NCBI GenBank assembly: GCA_030843315.1
Contig: JAUUPT010000067.1
Span: 1-20,705 of the forward strand
Reading direction: 5' to 3'
Length of the DNA stretch: 20,705 bases
Origin: Bacteroidaceae bacterium
Lineage (GTDB): Bacteria > Bacteroidota > Bacteroidia > Bacteroidales > Bacteroidaceae
A program made the position numbers and the translations under genes. How positions within the stretch are numbered: position 1 is the first letter of the stretch; each line of letters opens with the position of its first letter. Below the pieces are notes generated by a model. The model was not told the DNA's origin. It ran no database searches and saw nothing but the letters and a program-made list of their open reading frames with translations. Shown piece after piece: positions 6,576 to 14,195 of the stretch.

Positions 6576-7649
6576 TCAAGCAAAATAATTGTATAACTCC
6601 AAACCGACATATATCAACGAACCGATAAGAGCAGCGGCCAGCAACACAATACCTGCACCAAGCAATATCTTTGTACGCAAAGAACGCTTCTCAATGATAG
6701 TGATTTCAGTCGGTTGCGGCTTGGCATTCTCATCTTCTTTCTCTTTTGTTTCATTGATGAATTCAACAGCATTAATCAAATTGGCGTCATTTTCGTTCAT
6801 CATCGGGTTATGTTTAGCAAACTTCACCAAATCAGCCGTCTGGAACAACTCGCGCAAATCTGATATAGCTTCCTTATCTTTCATTTCCAACAACTTATCA
6901 ATGATTTCGGAAGAAGTCATTTCTAAAGCATTGAAACCGAAACGGTCTTTTATATAAGTACGAATAGCATCCGTCAATTCCGTGTAATACTCCTTCGACT
7001 GCCCCTTCTGCCAAACTTTTTCATTTTTAATACGCTCGATCTCCTGCATTGCAAGTTGATGTGGCGGCAACTTCGGTTCTACTTTCACCTTGCGGATAAT
7101 AGGCTTGTTGTCGCGAATGCGCTTCACAAGATATATTAGCAACAAGAGGAAAGGCACAAACAACAATATGCATGCAATAGCCACATACCAATCCTCCCAT
7201 GCAAAAGGTGCCTGCATCACAGTCTTCGGACCAAAAAACTGGTCAGGATGCAAAGTATCTACCGGCATGGAATACACCTTCAAAGCCAATGCTTTGGAAC
7301 GATAGGGTTTATTGTCTACAAGTACCTCCATCGGCGGCAGGTAATAAAGCGCCGAATCAAAAGAAGTAATAGTATACTCCTGCGTTATCAGCGATCGTCT
7401 GCCGTCATTCAGCATTTGTGTATCCGGCTTGGCCACATCGATAATCTCCACTCCACGCACCAGCGTATCGGTATAGGCGGGAAAGATTGCACGCTTATCA
7501 GCATCCAACGCTACCTGAAGTTTTATCTTCGCTTGCTCTCCAATCAAGATTTGCAAGGAGTCGATAGTTGCATCTACCGTTACCGACTGGGCTACTGCCC
7601 TACCCGTCAACGTTACTAACAGCGCTATCAGAAATAAATATCTTTTCAT
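6576..7649 (-). CDS. Unnamed Bat-operon membrane protein ('BatX', DUF4381-like cytosolic domain)
   Basis: A 357-residue protein with a signal peptide (MKRYLFLIALLVTLTGRAVAQ), a beta-rich external domain (about 22-150), a membrane helix at 156-176, a charged cytosolic domain (about 180-325) and a second helix at 327-349. The ATG at 7649 is chosen because it begins the signal peptide directly; the in-frame ATG at 7673 would add MRNEINRK and overlap the DUF58 gene. The chosen start lies 7 bases after the DUF58 stop. The cytosolic part (YYTELTDAIRTYIKDRFG, then VKFAKHNP) recalls DUF4381 proteins that occupy this place in proteobacterial MoxR/VWA operons. It also matches the BatD tail. It may be an adaptor between MoxR/DUF58 in the cytosol and the membrane VWA proteins; that role is inferred. 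Confidence 0.88.
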   Translation of the reverse strand: MKRYLFLIALLVTLTGRAVAQSVTVDATIDSLQILIGEQAKIKLQVALDADKRAIFPAYTDTLVRGVEIIDVAKPDTQMLNDGRRSLITQEYTITSFDSALYYLPPMEVLVDNKPYRSKALALKVYSMPVDTLHPDQFFGPKTVMQAPFAWEDWYVAIACILLFVPFLLLLIYLVKRIRDNKPIIRKVKVEPKLPPHQLAMQEIERIKNEKVWQKGQSKEYYTELTDAIRTYIKDRFGFNALEMTSSEIIDKLLEMKDKEAISDLRELFQTADLVKFAKHNPMMNENDANLINAVEFINETKEKEDENAKPQPTEITIIEKRSLRTKILLGAGIVLLAAALIGSLIYVGLELYNYFA

Positions 7650-7656
7650 TTTCCGA

Positions 7657-8526
7657 TTAATTTCGTTTCGCAAACAAATTCATCAATGCCTTGACATAGT
7701 CCTGGTCGGTACGTACCGACACATTGTCCACATTACTCTTGGTAAACGTTTCGTTCAGTTCCACCTGCTTGTTTGTCCACCAGTCATGGTGAGCACGACG
7801 CACAGCACGTGAAGAAGTATCAATCCATTGTTCATGCCCCGTTTCCGCATCTTTTATCTTCATCAAACCTACGGCAGGCAAATCTTCCACACGGCGGTCA
7901 TAAACCTGAATTGCCACCACATCATGCTTACGATTGGCAATAGTCATGGCATTCTTGAAACTTTCCTGGTCGATAAAGTCCGATAAAACAAAAGCAGTGC
8001 AACGACGTTTCATCACGTTCGTCAGATACTCTAATCCGAGTCGGATATTCGTCTTGCGGCTTTCCGCATGGAAGTCTATCAACTCACGGATAATATAAAG
8101 TATATGCTTACGTCCTTTCTTAGGCGGGATAAACTTTTCAATCCGGTCTGAAAAGAAGATAACACCAATCTTATCGTTGTTCTGAATGGCAGAAAAAGCC
8201 AACGTTGCAGCTATTTCCGTCACCATATCCTTCTTCATCTGCTTTATCGTACCGAATTCCAAACTACCGGAAACATCGACCAGTAACATCACGGTCAGTT
8301 CGCGCTCTTCTTCATACACCTTTATGTAAGGCTTATTGAAGCGTGCAGTCACGTTCCAGTCAATGTCACGTATATCATCGCCAAACTGATACTCGCGCAC
8401 TTCGGAGAATGCCATACCTCTACCTTTGAAGGCCGAGTGATACTGCCCTGCAAAGATATTATTGGATAATCCGCGCGTCTTTATTTCAATCTGACGAACT
8501 TTCTTTAATAAATCAGTTGTTTCCAT
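7657..8526 (-). CDS. DUF58 domain protein of the Bat operon
   Basis: A 289-residue soluble protein with no signal peptide or membrane helix. It has the DUF58 signature at about 35-62 (GRGMAFSEVREYQFGDDIRDIDWNVTAR, here seen as G-x-FSEVREYQ, GDD and RDIDWN). A VWA-like domain follows, with the metal motif D84-V-S86-G-S88 and later VLSDFID. DUF58 proteins are nearly always next to moxR; they are thought to be partners of the ATPase, but the reaction is not known. It starts 23 bases after the moxR stop. A 12-bp palindrome (CCTTAATTAAGG, 8544-8555) overlaps that stop, and I give it no function. Confidence 0.94.
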   Translation of the reverse strand: METTDLLKKVRQIEIKTRGLSNNIFAGQYHSAFKGRGMAFSEVREYQFGDDIRDIDWNVTARFNKPYIKVYEEERELTVMLLVDVSGSLEFGTIKQMKKDMVTEIAATLAFSAIQNNDKIGVIFFSDRIEKFIPPKKGRKHILYIIRELIDFHAESRKTNIRLGLEYLTNVMKRRCTAFVLSDFIDQESFKNAMTIANRKHDVVAIQVYDRRVEDLPAVGLMKIKDAETGHEQWIDTSSRAVRRAHHDWWTNKQVELNETFTKSNVDNVSVRTDQDYVKALMNLFAKRN

Positions 8527-8549
8527 TGATATCTATGAATAGTCCTTAA

Positions 8550-9545
8550 TTAAGGTACTTCTACCTTATTCAGTATCTTGCTAATGATTTCATCCGAAGT
8601 CATGTTGCTGGCTTCAGCTTCATAAGTCAAGCCGATGCGGTGGCGCAGCACATCATGTGCCACAGCACGTACATCTTCGGGAATAACGTAACCACGACGT
8701 TTGATGAAAGCGTAACTGCGGGCGGCCAGTGCCAAATTGATGGAAGCACGGGGTGAACCACCGAAGCCTATCATATCTTTCAACTCCTTCAAATCATATT
8801 TATCCGGATAACGCGTAGCAAATACGATATCAACAATGTATTTTTCAATCTTTTCATCCAGATAAACTTGGCGAACCACCTTACGAGCTTCAAGAATCTC
8901 GTCCGCCTTCAAAATGGGTTTCACATCAAACTTATCACCATTGATATTCTGACGAATAATCAGCTTCTCTTCTTCCAGTTTCGGATAATCAATAACCACT
9001 TTCAACATGAAACGGTCAACCTGCGCTTCAGGCAACGGATAAGTACCTTCCTGTTCGATGGGGTTCTGTGTGGCAAGTACCAGGAACGGTTCCGGCAATT
9101 TGAAAGTTTCTTTGCCGATAGTAACTTGGCGTTCCTGCATGGCTTCCAGCAAAGCACTCTGTACTTTGGCCGGAGCACGGTTGATTTCATCTGCCAAAAC
9201 AAAGTTAGCAAAAACCGGACCTCTCTTAACTTGGAATGTTTCATCTTTCTGGCTGTAAACCATTGTACCGATAACGTCGGCAGGCAGCAAGTCGGGCGTA
9301 AACTGGATGCGGCTATACTGTGCATCGATCAATGAAGCCAGTGTCTTGATAGCTAAGGTTTTCGCCAAACCGGGTACACCTTCCAGCAACACGTGTCCGT
9401 CGGACAACAAACCAATTAACAACGACTCTACCAGGTGTTTTTGTCCTACAATGACCTGGTCCATACCTGTGGTAAGATTGGTAACGAAAGCACTTTGTCT
9501 TTCAATCCGCTCGTTCAGTTCGCGGATGTCAATTGTTTCAGCCAT
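8550..9545 (-). CDS. moxR: MoxR-family AAA+ ATPase
   Basis: First gene of the operon; 331 residues. Walker A is GVPGLAKT at 56-63, Walker B is FVLADE at 115-120, and sensor 1 is the asparagine of LATQNPIEQEGTYPLPEAQVDRF (N161). The conserved PEAQxDRF motif follows, and the C-terminal lid carries GGSPRASI with the sensor 2 arginine. MoxR ATPases are chaperone-like motors that remodel or activate VWA partner proteins, here presumably DUF58, BatA and BatB. Length and motifs are complete. It is soluble and cytosolic. A promoter lies about 75-105 bases upstream and there is no other gene in the 193-base gap. Confidence 0.96.
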   Translation of the reverse strand: MAETIDIRELNERIERQSAFVTNLTTGMDQVIVGQKHLVESLLIGLLSDGHVLLEGVPGLAKTLAIKTLASLIDAQYSRIQFTPDLLPADVIGTMVYSQKDETFQVKRGPVFANFVLADEINRAPAKVQSALLEAMQERQVTIGKETFKLPEPFLVLATQNPIEQEGTYPLPEAQVDRFMLKVVIDYPKLEEEKLIIRQNINGDKFDVKPILKADEILEARKVVRQVYLDEKIEKYIVDIVFATRYPDKYDLKELKDMIGFGGSPRASINLALAARSYAFIKRRGYVIPEDVRAVAHDVLRHRIGLTYEAEASNMTSDEIISKILNKVEVP

Positions 9546-9618
9546 AAATCAATCTATTTTTTAATGTTTAATTTCCTCATTTATCCGGCTTTATACCGGT
9601 AATTATTTTTTTCGCTCC

Positions 9619-9649
9619 CAAAAGTACGGGAATAAATTAACCATACCAA
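9619..9649 (-). promoter_or_regulatory. Predicted promoter of the moxR-bat operon
   Basis: On the minus strand, TTG (9649-9647) is followed after 20 bases by TACTTTTG (9626-9619), a perfect match to the -7 consensus TAnnTTTG. Transcription would start near 9612, giving a leader of about 65 bases before moxR. It is the only good match in the 9546-9738 gap, and no equally good promoter appears inside the operon. Confidence 0.6.
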
Positions 9650-9717
9650 CTAATTTTTATTAAAAAACAATGTGAAACCTTTAGATTAAACTACTTTCAT
9701 AGAGTTTAGTATTTAGC

Positions 9718-9751
9718 AAAAAAAGAAGCAGTAATTTTTTACTGCTTCTTT
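9718..9751 (-). terminator. Terminator after the HU-TM-LysM gene, sharing its stop codon
   Basis: AAAGAAGCAGTAA (9722-9734) and TTACTGCTTCTTT (9739-9751) form a 13-bp stem around TTTT. On the minus strand a run of seven Ts ends at 9718. The upstream arm encodes the last codons of the gene (Lys-Lys-Gln-stop, AAG AAG CAG TAA), so the stop codon is inside the stem. Confidence 0.88.
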
Positions 9752-11088
9752 ACTAATTTTGGTATCTTGATAGTAGTACCATAAGGTACATTATCCGGGT
9801 TTTTAATTATATCGGCATTATGCTTCACAAGATAGGGCCACATCTTTTTCGTTCCATAAAAGCGAAGCGCTACCCTGGTCAAGGTTTCTCCTTCCTTGAT
9901 AGTATAAGTCATTTCTGTTCCAACAATCGTATAATCCACAGAATCAGGAACAAATGGTACAAGATTTACCTCTTTCTGCTTCTCCTTAGGTGCCGGTTGC
10001 AGCACATCCTCTTTCGGTGTTTCTTTAGGTTTCGAAGCTATAACAGGAATTTCAGCCACTGTATCTGCCTTAACCGGCTGTATTGTATCTTTAGCAGCAA
10101 TACTATCTCCCATCAAAATATTTTGATCTGTTTCAATGGGCTGATTTATTTGTGAATCAGTCACCACAGGTGGTTCGGGCGTGAGTTTATCAAACCAATC
10201 GGGATAATATATAAAGATAATAGCACCACCACACAACAGTATGACGAATATAATGATACCGACGAAATACTTCATTGCAGAAGAATCGGGCACTGCTTTG
10301 GGTTCAGATACTAAAAGTTCAGATTCCAGCACAGCCCTGTCTCTAAGGGAGGCTATAAATTTCTCCCTTTTCTCTGCCTCAGTTACTGCTTTAGGACCTG
10401 CAGGATCTTCATTGATTTCTTCTTTCGGTTCTTCAATATCACTCTCTGCTTCCTCAACAGCGTTTTGAGGTTCTCCATCTATTGCCTTTGTATCTTCAAC
10501 GGCCGTAGTCTTTCCACCAACAATATATACTTTTTTAGGCACAACAACTGTCTTTTCTTCAGGTACAATAGCAACTTCTTCTTTAAGCACAGCAAACATT
10601 TCTTCTTCAGGTTCAGCAACCGCTGCAGCTTCAGGCATAACAACGACTTCTTCGCAAACACCCCCCTTAGCTATTTGCTCTTTTTCTTCCGATTCCGACA
10701 CTTTCGAATCATTATCATTGTCCTCCTCTTCTTCATTCTCTTGAGAAACACCTTCAAGTTCTATATCATTCCCCAAAACAACAGTCTCAAAATGGGAGAA
10801 TGGTTTATTGATTGTATCTTTTAAGGTTGGTTCCGGCGTAAATGAAATCTTTGTGTGCCCTTGTATCTCAATTCTCTCCCCTGTGTTTACATTGACACTT
10901 TCACGGCTTTCCACATCAATCAGTTTAAAAGAACCCAGCCCTTTTATCTTTACATATTTATCCTTCTCCAACGATTCTTCAATCAGTTGGAAAAATTCCT
11001 TTGCAAAGCTCTCTGCATTCTTTTTGCTCATATCATGCCTTTCAGCAAGTATGTCAATCAAGTCTTGTACGGTTATCTTTTCATTCAT
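9739..11088 (-). CDS. HU-domain protein with acidic linker, one membrane helix and C-terminal LysM
   Basis: This 449-residue protein joins three parts. Residues 1-95 are an HU/IHF DNA-binding domain (ITVQDLIDILAERHDMS, YVKIKGLGSFKLIDVESRES, then the arm with VNVNTGERIEI and ISFTPEPTLKDTIN). Residues 110-265 are a long acidic, low-complexity linker rich in E, V and A. A single membrane helix lies at 274-295 (YFVGIIIFVILLCGGAIIFIYY). After a proline/lysine-rich stretch, a LysM peptidoglycan-binding domain lies at 395-445 (YTIKEGETLTRVALRFYG, WPYLVKHN, YGTTIKIP). This puts HU in the cytosol and LysM in the periplasm. The ATG at 11088 is preferred because HU-family proteins begin just before the first helix; an ATG at 11112 would add MLNTPPTI. 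The gene follows a short HU gene by 28 bases. Confidence 0.9.
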   Translation of the reverse strand: MNEKITVQDLIDILAERHDMSKKNAESFAKEFFQLIEESLEKDKYVKIKGLGSFKLIDVESRESVNVNTGERIEIQGHTKISFTPEPTLKDTINKPFSHFETVVLGNDIELEGVSQENEEEEDNDNDSKVSESEEKEQIAKGGVCEEVVVMPEAAAVAEPEEEMFAVLKEEVAIVPEEKTVVVPKKVYIVGGKTTAVEDTKAIDGEPQNAVEEAESDIEEPKEEINEDPAGPKAVTEAEKREKFIASLRDRAVLESELLVSEPKAVPDSSAMKYFVGIIIFVILLCGGAIIFIYYPDWFDKLTPEPPVVTDSQINQPIETDQNILMGDSIAAKDTIQPVKADTVAEIPVIASKPKETPKEDVLQPAPKEKQKEVNLVPFVPDSVDYTIVGTEMTYTIKEGETLTRVALRFYGTKKMWPYLVKHNADIIKNPDNVPYGTTIKIPKLVKKQ

Positions 11089-11116
11089 GATTGTAGGAGG
11101 TGTATTTAACAAGAAA

Positions 11117-11389
11117 CTACCTAAACTTATCTTTCAACAGCGTGCTAGGCTTATAAGTCAGTACCAGTTTAGGGGGCACCAGCATACGTTGCTTTGTAGT
11201 CGGACTTACAGAAATACGTTCCGCCTTCTTCTTTACTTCAAATGTTCCAAAGCCCTGTATAGATATAATATTCCCTTCTTCCAATTGCTTTGTCATATCT
11301 GACAGCAAAGAAGCAATCAGTTCGGAGGTGTCCTTTAAAGTATACCCCAACCTCCGTGACAACTCAGAAGTAAACTCTTTATTATTCAA
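11117..11389 (-). CDS. HU-family DNA-binding protein (short)
   Basis: A 90-residue protein of normal HU length. The helices (FTSELSRRLGYTLKDTSELIASLLSDMTKQL) are followed by the HU core IISIQGFGTFEVKKKAERIS and an arm with VSPTTKQRMLVPPKLVLTYKPS, including the proline expected at the arm tip (P63) and a closing LKDKF. The arm differs from the usual RNPxTG, which suggests altered DNA preference. HU-family proteins bend DNA as dimers. It lies 79 bases after the rimO stop, with no clear terminator or promoter between, and 28 bases before the HU-TM-LysM gene, so the two HU-type genes are probably co-transcribed. They could form heterodimers, but nothing in the sequence proves it. Confidence 0.93.
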   Translation of the reverse strand: MNNKEFTSELSRRLGYTLKDTSELIASLLSDMTKQLEEGNIISIQGFGTFEVKKKAERISVSPTTKQRMLVPPKLVLTYKPSTLLKDKFR

Positions 11390-11468
11390 TATACAAAGTT
11401 TTAAAATAGTACTACGGTGCTATATTAGCAAATCTTCTCCACATAGGCAAGAAGTTGCGGAAAAATAT

Positions 11469-12767
11469 TTAAATAATTCGTCCAAAAAGGTCGAAATCAT
11501 CGGAATTTACTATCTCCACTTGGTAAAAGTTACCTATACATAGTGTTTCATTCCCATGCTCAATCAGCACTTCCGGATCTACTTCGGGAGAATCGAACTC
11601 CGTACGTCCCACGTAATAATCTCCCTCCAGGCGATCTATGATTACTTTCATCTGCTGACCCACTTTGGCCGCACTCAGTTCTGCGGAAATGCCCTGCTGG
11701 ATAGTCATCAACTCATCCAAACGTGCTTGCTTCACTTCTTGCGGAATGATATCTTCGTATTGCTCAGCCGCATATGTACCTTCTTCCTCCGAATAGGCAA
11801 AAGCCCCCATTCTATCGAAACGAGCTCTACGGACAAACTCTTTCAATTCTTCAAAGTCTGCCTCTGTCTCCCCGGGGTGCCCTACCATAAGCGTAGTACG
11901 AAGATGAATGCCGGGCACCTCCTTGCGGAACTGTTCTATCAACTGATAAGTCTCAGCCTTAGTCACATAGCGGCGCATTTGTTGCAGCATATTATCGCTG
12001 ATATGTTGCAAAGCAATATCCATATACTTGCAAACATTAGGGCGCTCACGCATTACGCGAAACAAGTCCATCGGAAAATGCGCCGGATAGGCGTAATGGA
12101 GCCGTATCCACTCCACGCCGGGAATATCAGAAATCCGTTCAATAAGTTCAGGCAGCATTTGTTTCTTGTACAAGTCCACTCCGTAATAAGTCAGTTCTTG
12201 TGCTATGACCTGAAACTCCTTAACGCCACGGGCTACCAAATACTTCACTTCATCCAAGATCTCTTCCATCGGACGCGACACATGCCGTCCCGTTATAATA
12301 GGGATAGCACAATAAGAACATTTACGATCACAGCCTTCCGATATCTTCAGATAAGCATAATGTTTGGGAGTAGTGAGTGTACGTTCGATATGAAGTTCAT
12401 CATGATAAGCCTTGCCCAAGTCCTGCAACAGCTCTTTCCAATTGAACTTGCCATAAAACTTATCCACTTGCGGTATTTCAATAGCCAATTCTTTCAAATA
12501 TCGTTCCGAAAGGCAGCCCATAACATACAGTTTCTCCAGTTCTCCTTCTTCCTTGGCCTGCGCAAACTCCAGAATCATATTGATAGACTCTTCCTTGGCA
12601 TCACCGATAAAGCCGCAAGTATTGATAACTGCAATCTGTCCTTTCGGACGTTCGGTATCGTGCGTCACCTGAAAACCAACTTCCTCCAGTTGGCGCATCA
12701 AGTGCTCCGAATCCACTAAATTCTTAGAGCAACCTAAAGTAATGATATCAATAGTTTTCCGTCTCAT
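11469..12767 (-). CDS. rimO: RimO: ribosomal protein S12 methylthiotransferase
   Basis: A 432-residue radical SAM enzyme that adds a methylthio group to a conserved aspartate of ribosomal protein S12. The N-terminal MTTase domain has its three cluster cysteines at C13 (TLGCSKN), C51 (NTCGFIG) and C85 (VMGCLSERY). The radical SAM motif is C146-x3-C150-x2-C153 (GCDRKCSYC). A C-terminal TRAM domain (about 370-430) is present. RimO is favoured over MiaB by the TLGCSKNLVDSE start, the GRHVSRPMEEI stretch and the IALQHISDNML motif. Its ATG overlaps the ftsY stop (ATGA), so the two are probably translated together. A long open frame on the opposite strand is only a shadow. Confidence 0.96.
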   Translation of the reverse strand: MRRKTIDIITLGCSKNLVDSEHLMRQLEEVGFQVTHDTERPKGQIAVINTCGFIGDAKEESINMILEFAQAKEEGELEKLYVMGCLSERYLKELAIEIPQVDKFYGKFNWKELLQDLGKAYHDELHIERTLTTPKHYAYLKISEGCDRKCSYCAIPIITGRHVSRPMEEILDEVKYLVARGVKEFQVIAQELTYYGVDLYKKQMLPELIERISDIPGVEWIRLHYAYPAHFPMDLFRVMRERPNVCKYMDIALQHISDNMLQQMRRYVTKAETYQLIEQFRKEVPGIHLRTTLMVGHPGETEADFEELKEFVRRARFDRMGAFAYSEEEGTYAAEQYEDIIPQEVKQARLDELMTIQQGISAELSAAKVGQQMKVIIDRLEGDYYVGRTEFDSPEVDPEVLIEHGNETLCIGNFYQVEIVNSDDFDLFGRII

Positions 12768-13723
12768 GCATTCTCTCCAAACAGTGAATCAACAAATTCT
12801 TTCTTACGGAATACCTGTAAGTCTTCCATGCCCTCGCCCAAGCCGATATATTTCACAGGAATCTTGAATTGATCGGAAATGCCGATGACTACGCCACCTT
12901 TTGCCGTTCCGTCCAACTTGGTGACAGCCATTGCCGTAACCTCTGTTGCCAACGTAAACTGTTTGGCCTGCTCAAATGCATTCTGTCCGGTAGAGCCATC
13001 TAAAACGAGCAGCACTTCACTCGGTGCATCAGCCACTACCTTCTTCATTACATTCTTTATCTTGGTCAGTTCATTCATCAAGCCCACTTTATTGTGCAGG
13101 CGTCCAGCCGTATCTATAATTACCACATCGGCATTATTGGCAACCGCCGAGCTCAGAGCATCAAAAGCCACAGAAGCAGGATCAGCTCCCATTTTCTGCT
13201 TCACTACGGGCACTCCTACCCGTTCACCCCAAATCACCAACTGCTCTACAGCAGCCGCACGGAATGTATCGGCAGCCCCTAAATATACAGACTTGCCTGC
13301 CTTCTTGAATTGATAAGCCAGCTTACCAATCGTAGTAGTCTTCCCTACACCATTCACGCCAACCACCATAATAACGTAAGGTTTCTTTGTAATAGGTGCT
13401 TCAAAATCATCTACATCATCCGAATTATTCTCTGTAAGCAAAGCAGCGATTTCATCGCGCAAAATCTTATTCAGCTCCTGCGCATTCATATATTTCTCAT
13501 TTGCAGCACGCTTTTCGATACGTTCAATAATTTTCAACGTCGTCTCTACGCCTACATCCGAAGTAATCAACACCTCTTCCAGATTATCCAAAACTTCATC
13601 GTCCACCTTCGACTTTCCTGCTACTGCACGGGCTATCTTGCTGAACACACTTTCTTTCGTTTTAGATAATCCCTTATCTAATGTTTCCTTCTTTTCCTTA
13701 GAGAAAAAACTAAATAATCCCAT
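12764..13723 (-). CDS. ftsY: FtsY: signal recognition particle receptor GTPase
   Basis: FtsY (319 residues) docks ribosome-SRP complexes at the inner membrane for protein insertion. The N domain (about 20-105, helical) is followed by the G domain with GVNGVGKTTT (122-131), DTFRAAAVEQL (152 onward), DTAGR (204-208), and TKLDGTAKGG (268-277). The end, KIPVKYIGLGEGMEDLQVF, is typical for FtsY. The long acidic A domain of E. coli FtsY is absent; the short start MGLFSFFSKEKKE with an amphipathic look is probably the membrane contact. It is the first gene of the run with rimO, after a terminator and a 40-base leader. Function and limits are secure. Confidence 0.97.
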   Translation of the reverse strand: MGLFSFFSKEKKETLDKGLSKTKESVFSKIARAVAGKSKVDDEVLDNLEEVLITSDVGVETTLKIIERIEKRAANEKYMNAQELNKILRDEIAALLTENNSDDVDDFEAPITKKPYVIMVVGVNGVGKTTTIGKLAYQFKKAGKSVYLGAADTFRAAAVEQLVIWGERVGVPVVKQKMGADPASVAFDALSSAVANNADVVIIDTAGRLHNKVGLMNELTKIKNVMKKVVADAPSEVLLVLDGSTGQNAFEQAKQFTLATEVTAMAVTKLDGTAKGGVVIGISDQFKIPVKYIGLGEGMEDLQVFRKKEFVDSLFGENA

Positions 13724-13754
13724 AATTTACTTATTTGTACAATACATTATGCCA

Positions 13755-13762
13755 CAAAGATA
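13755..13762 (-). promoter_or_regulatory. Predicted -7 element for ftsY
   Basis: TATCTTTG on the minus strand (13762-13755) fits TAnnTTTG exactly. No TTTG is found at the usual 19-21 base distance, only one 12 bases away, so the -33 box is poor. The start of transcription would be near 13748, about 25 bases before the gene. Confidence 0.4.
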
Positions 13763-13936
13763 TAACAAAACTGACAAATAATAAAAAATGAAGTAACTTA
13801 AAAACAAGATAAAACCAATTTCGGCTCATCTATCAATTATTGTGGTAACACCTAAACCTTTTTCTAAGGGTAATCATAGCAACTAATATTAGTATGCAAG
13901 TTTATTAATCTTCGGCAAAAAAGAACATAAGCATCG
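13763..13936. other. Gene-free interval between the DUF4295 terminator and ftsY
   Basis: Apart from the terminator and the -7 element in this 299-base gap, I see no gene, RNA or repeat. It is AT-rich, with a small CTAATATTAG palindrome near 13880 and no good -33 box. Confidence 0.5.
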
Positions 13937-13982
13937 AAGAAAAAAAAGAAATCCCCTTACCGGATATTACCGATAAGGGGAT
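13937..13982 (-). terminator. Rho-independent terminator of the rpmB-rpmG-DUF4295 unit
   Basis: ATCCCCTTA (13951-13959) pairs with TAAGGGGAT (13974-13982), with a further CGG/CCG pairing inside after one mismatch. On the minus strand the stem is followed by TTCTTTTTTTTCTTC. It lies 41 bases past the DUF4295 stop, so ftsY needs its own promoter or read-through. Confidence 0.9.
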
Positions 13983-14022
13983 CTTTATAAATCATCAGTG
14001 CCTTACGGCAACTGCATTCATC

Positions 14023-14181
14023 TTATTTCTTGAAAAAGTCTTGTACTTTCTCGTTAGGAACCATTTGTTCATCAAACATGTAAGCACCCGTTTTCGGAGA
14101 CTTAACCATCTTGATAACCTTCGTATAAGCACGACCTTCCTTAGAACCTTCGTGCAAACTTGCTACTGTTTTCTTTGCCAT
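14023..14181 (-). CDS. DUF4295 small basic protein (probable ribosomal protein)
   Basis: A 52-residue basic protein that begins MAKKTVASLHEGSKEGRAY, continues with TKVIKMVKSPKTGAYMFDE and ends DFFKK; it was too short to be noticed by a simple length cut. The sequence fits DUF4295, a family confined to Bacteroidota. The gene lies 14 bases after rpmG and is ended by a strong terminator, in the same unit as L28 and L33. I recall that a Bacteroidota ribosome structure placed a protein of this kind in the large subunit (bL38), but I cannot confirm this from the sequence. The location and the basic composition (10 Lys, 1 Arg) fit a ribosomal role. Confidence 0.88.
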   Translation of the reverse strand: MAKKTVASLHEGSKEGRAYTKVIKMVKSPKTGAYMFDEQMVPNEKVQDFFKK

Positions 14182-14195
14182 GGGTTATACTCTTA

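Noticed and set aside
7650..7673. Upstream start (MRNEINRK) for the unnamed Bat membrane protein
   Set aside because: It would overlap the DUF58 gene by 17 bases and put a charged extension before a good signal peptide; the ATG at 7649 fits better.
8544..8555. CCTTAATTAAGG palindrome at the moxR stop
   Set aside because: It has no loop, is weak and AT-rich, and is likely to be chance; no regulator is known to me for it.
11089..11112. Upstream start (MLNTPPTI) for the HU-TM-LysM gene, and AGGAGG near 11095
   Set aside because: The extra residues do not belong to an HU fold. The AGGAGG is on the plus strand, so it is not a ribosome site for this gene.
11390..11468. Terminator between rimO and the short HU gene (CTTCT/AGAAG pairing)
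   Set aside because: The stem is only five pairs with an 11-base loop and has no T-run after it on the minus strand.
11556..12719. A 387-codon open frame on the plus strand
   Set aside because: It lies fully antisense to rimO, has no family motifs, and is rich in F, L, H and I as expected from an antisense frame.
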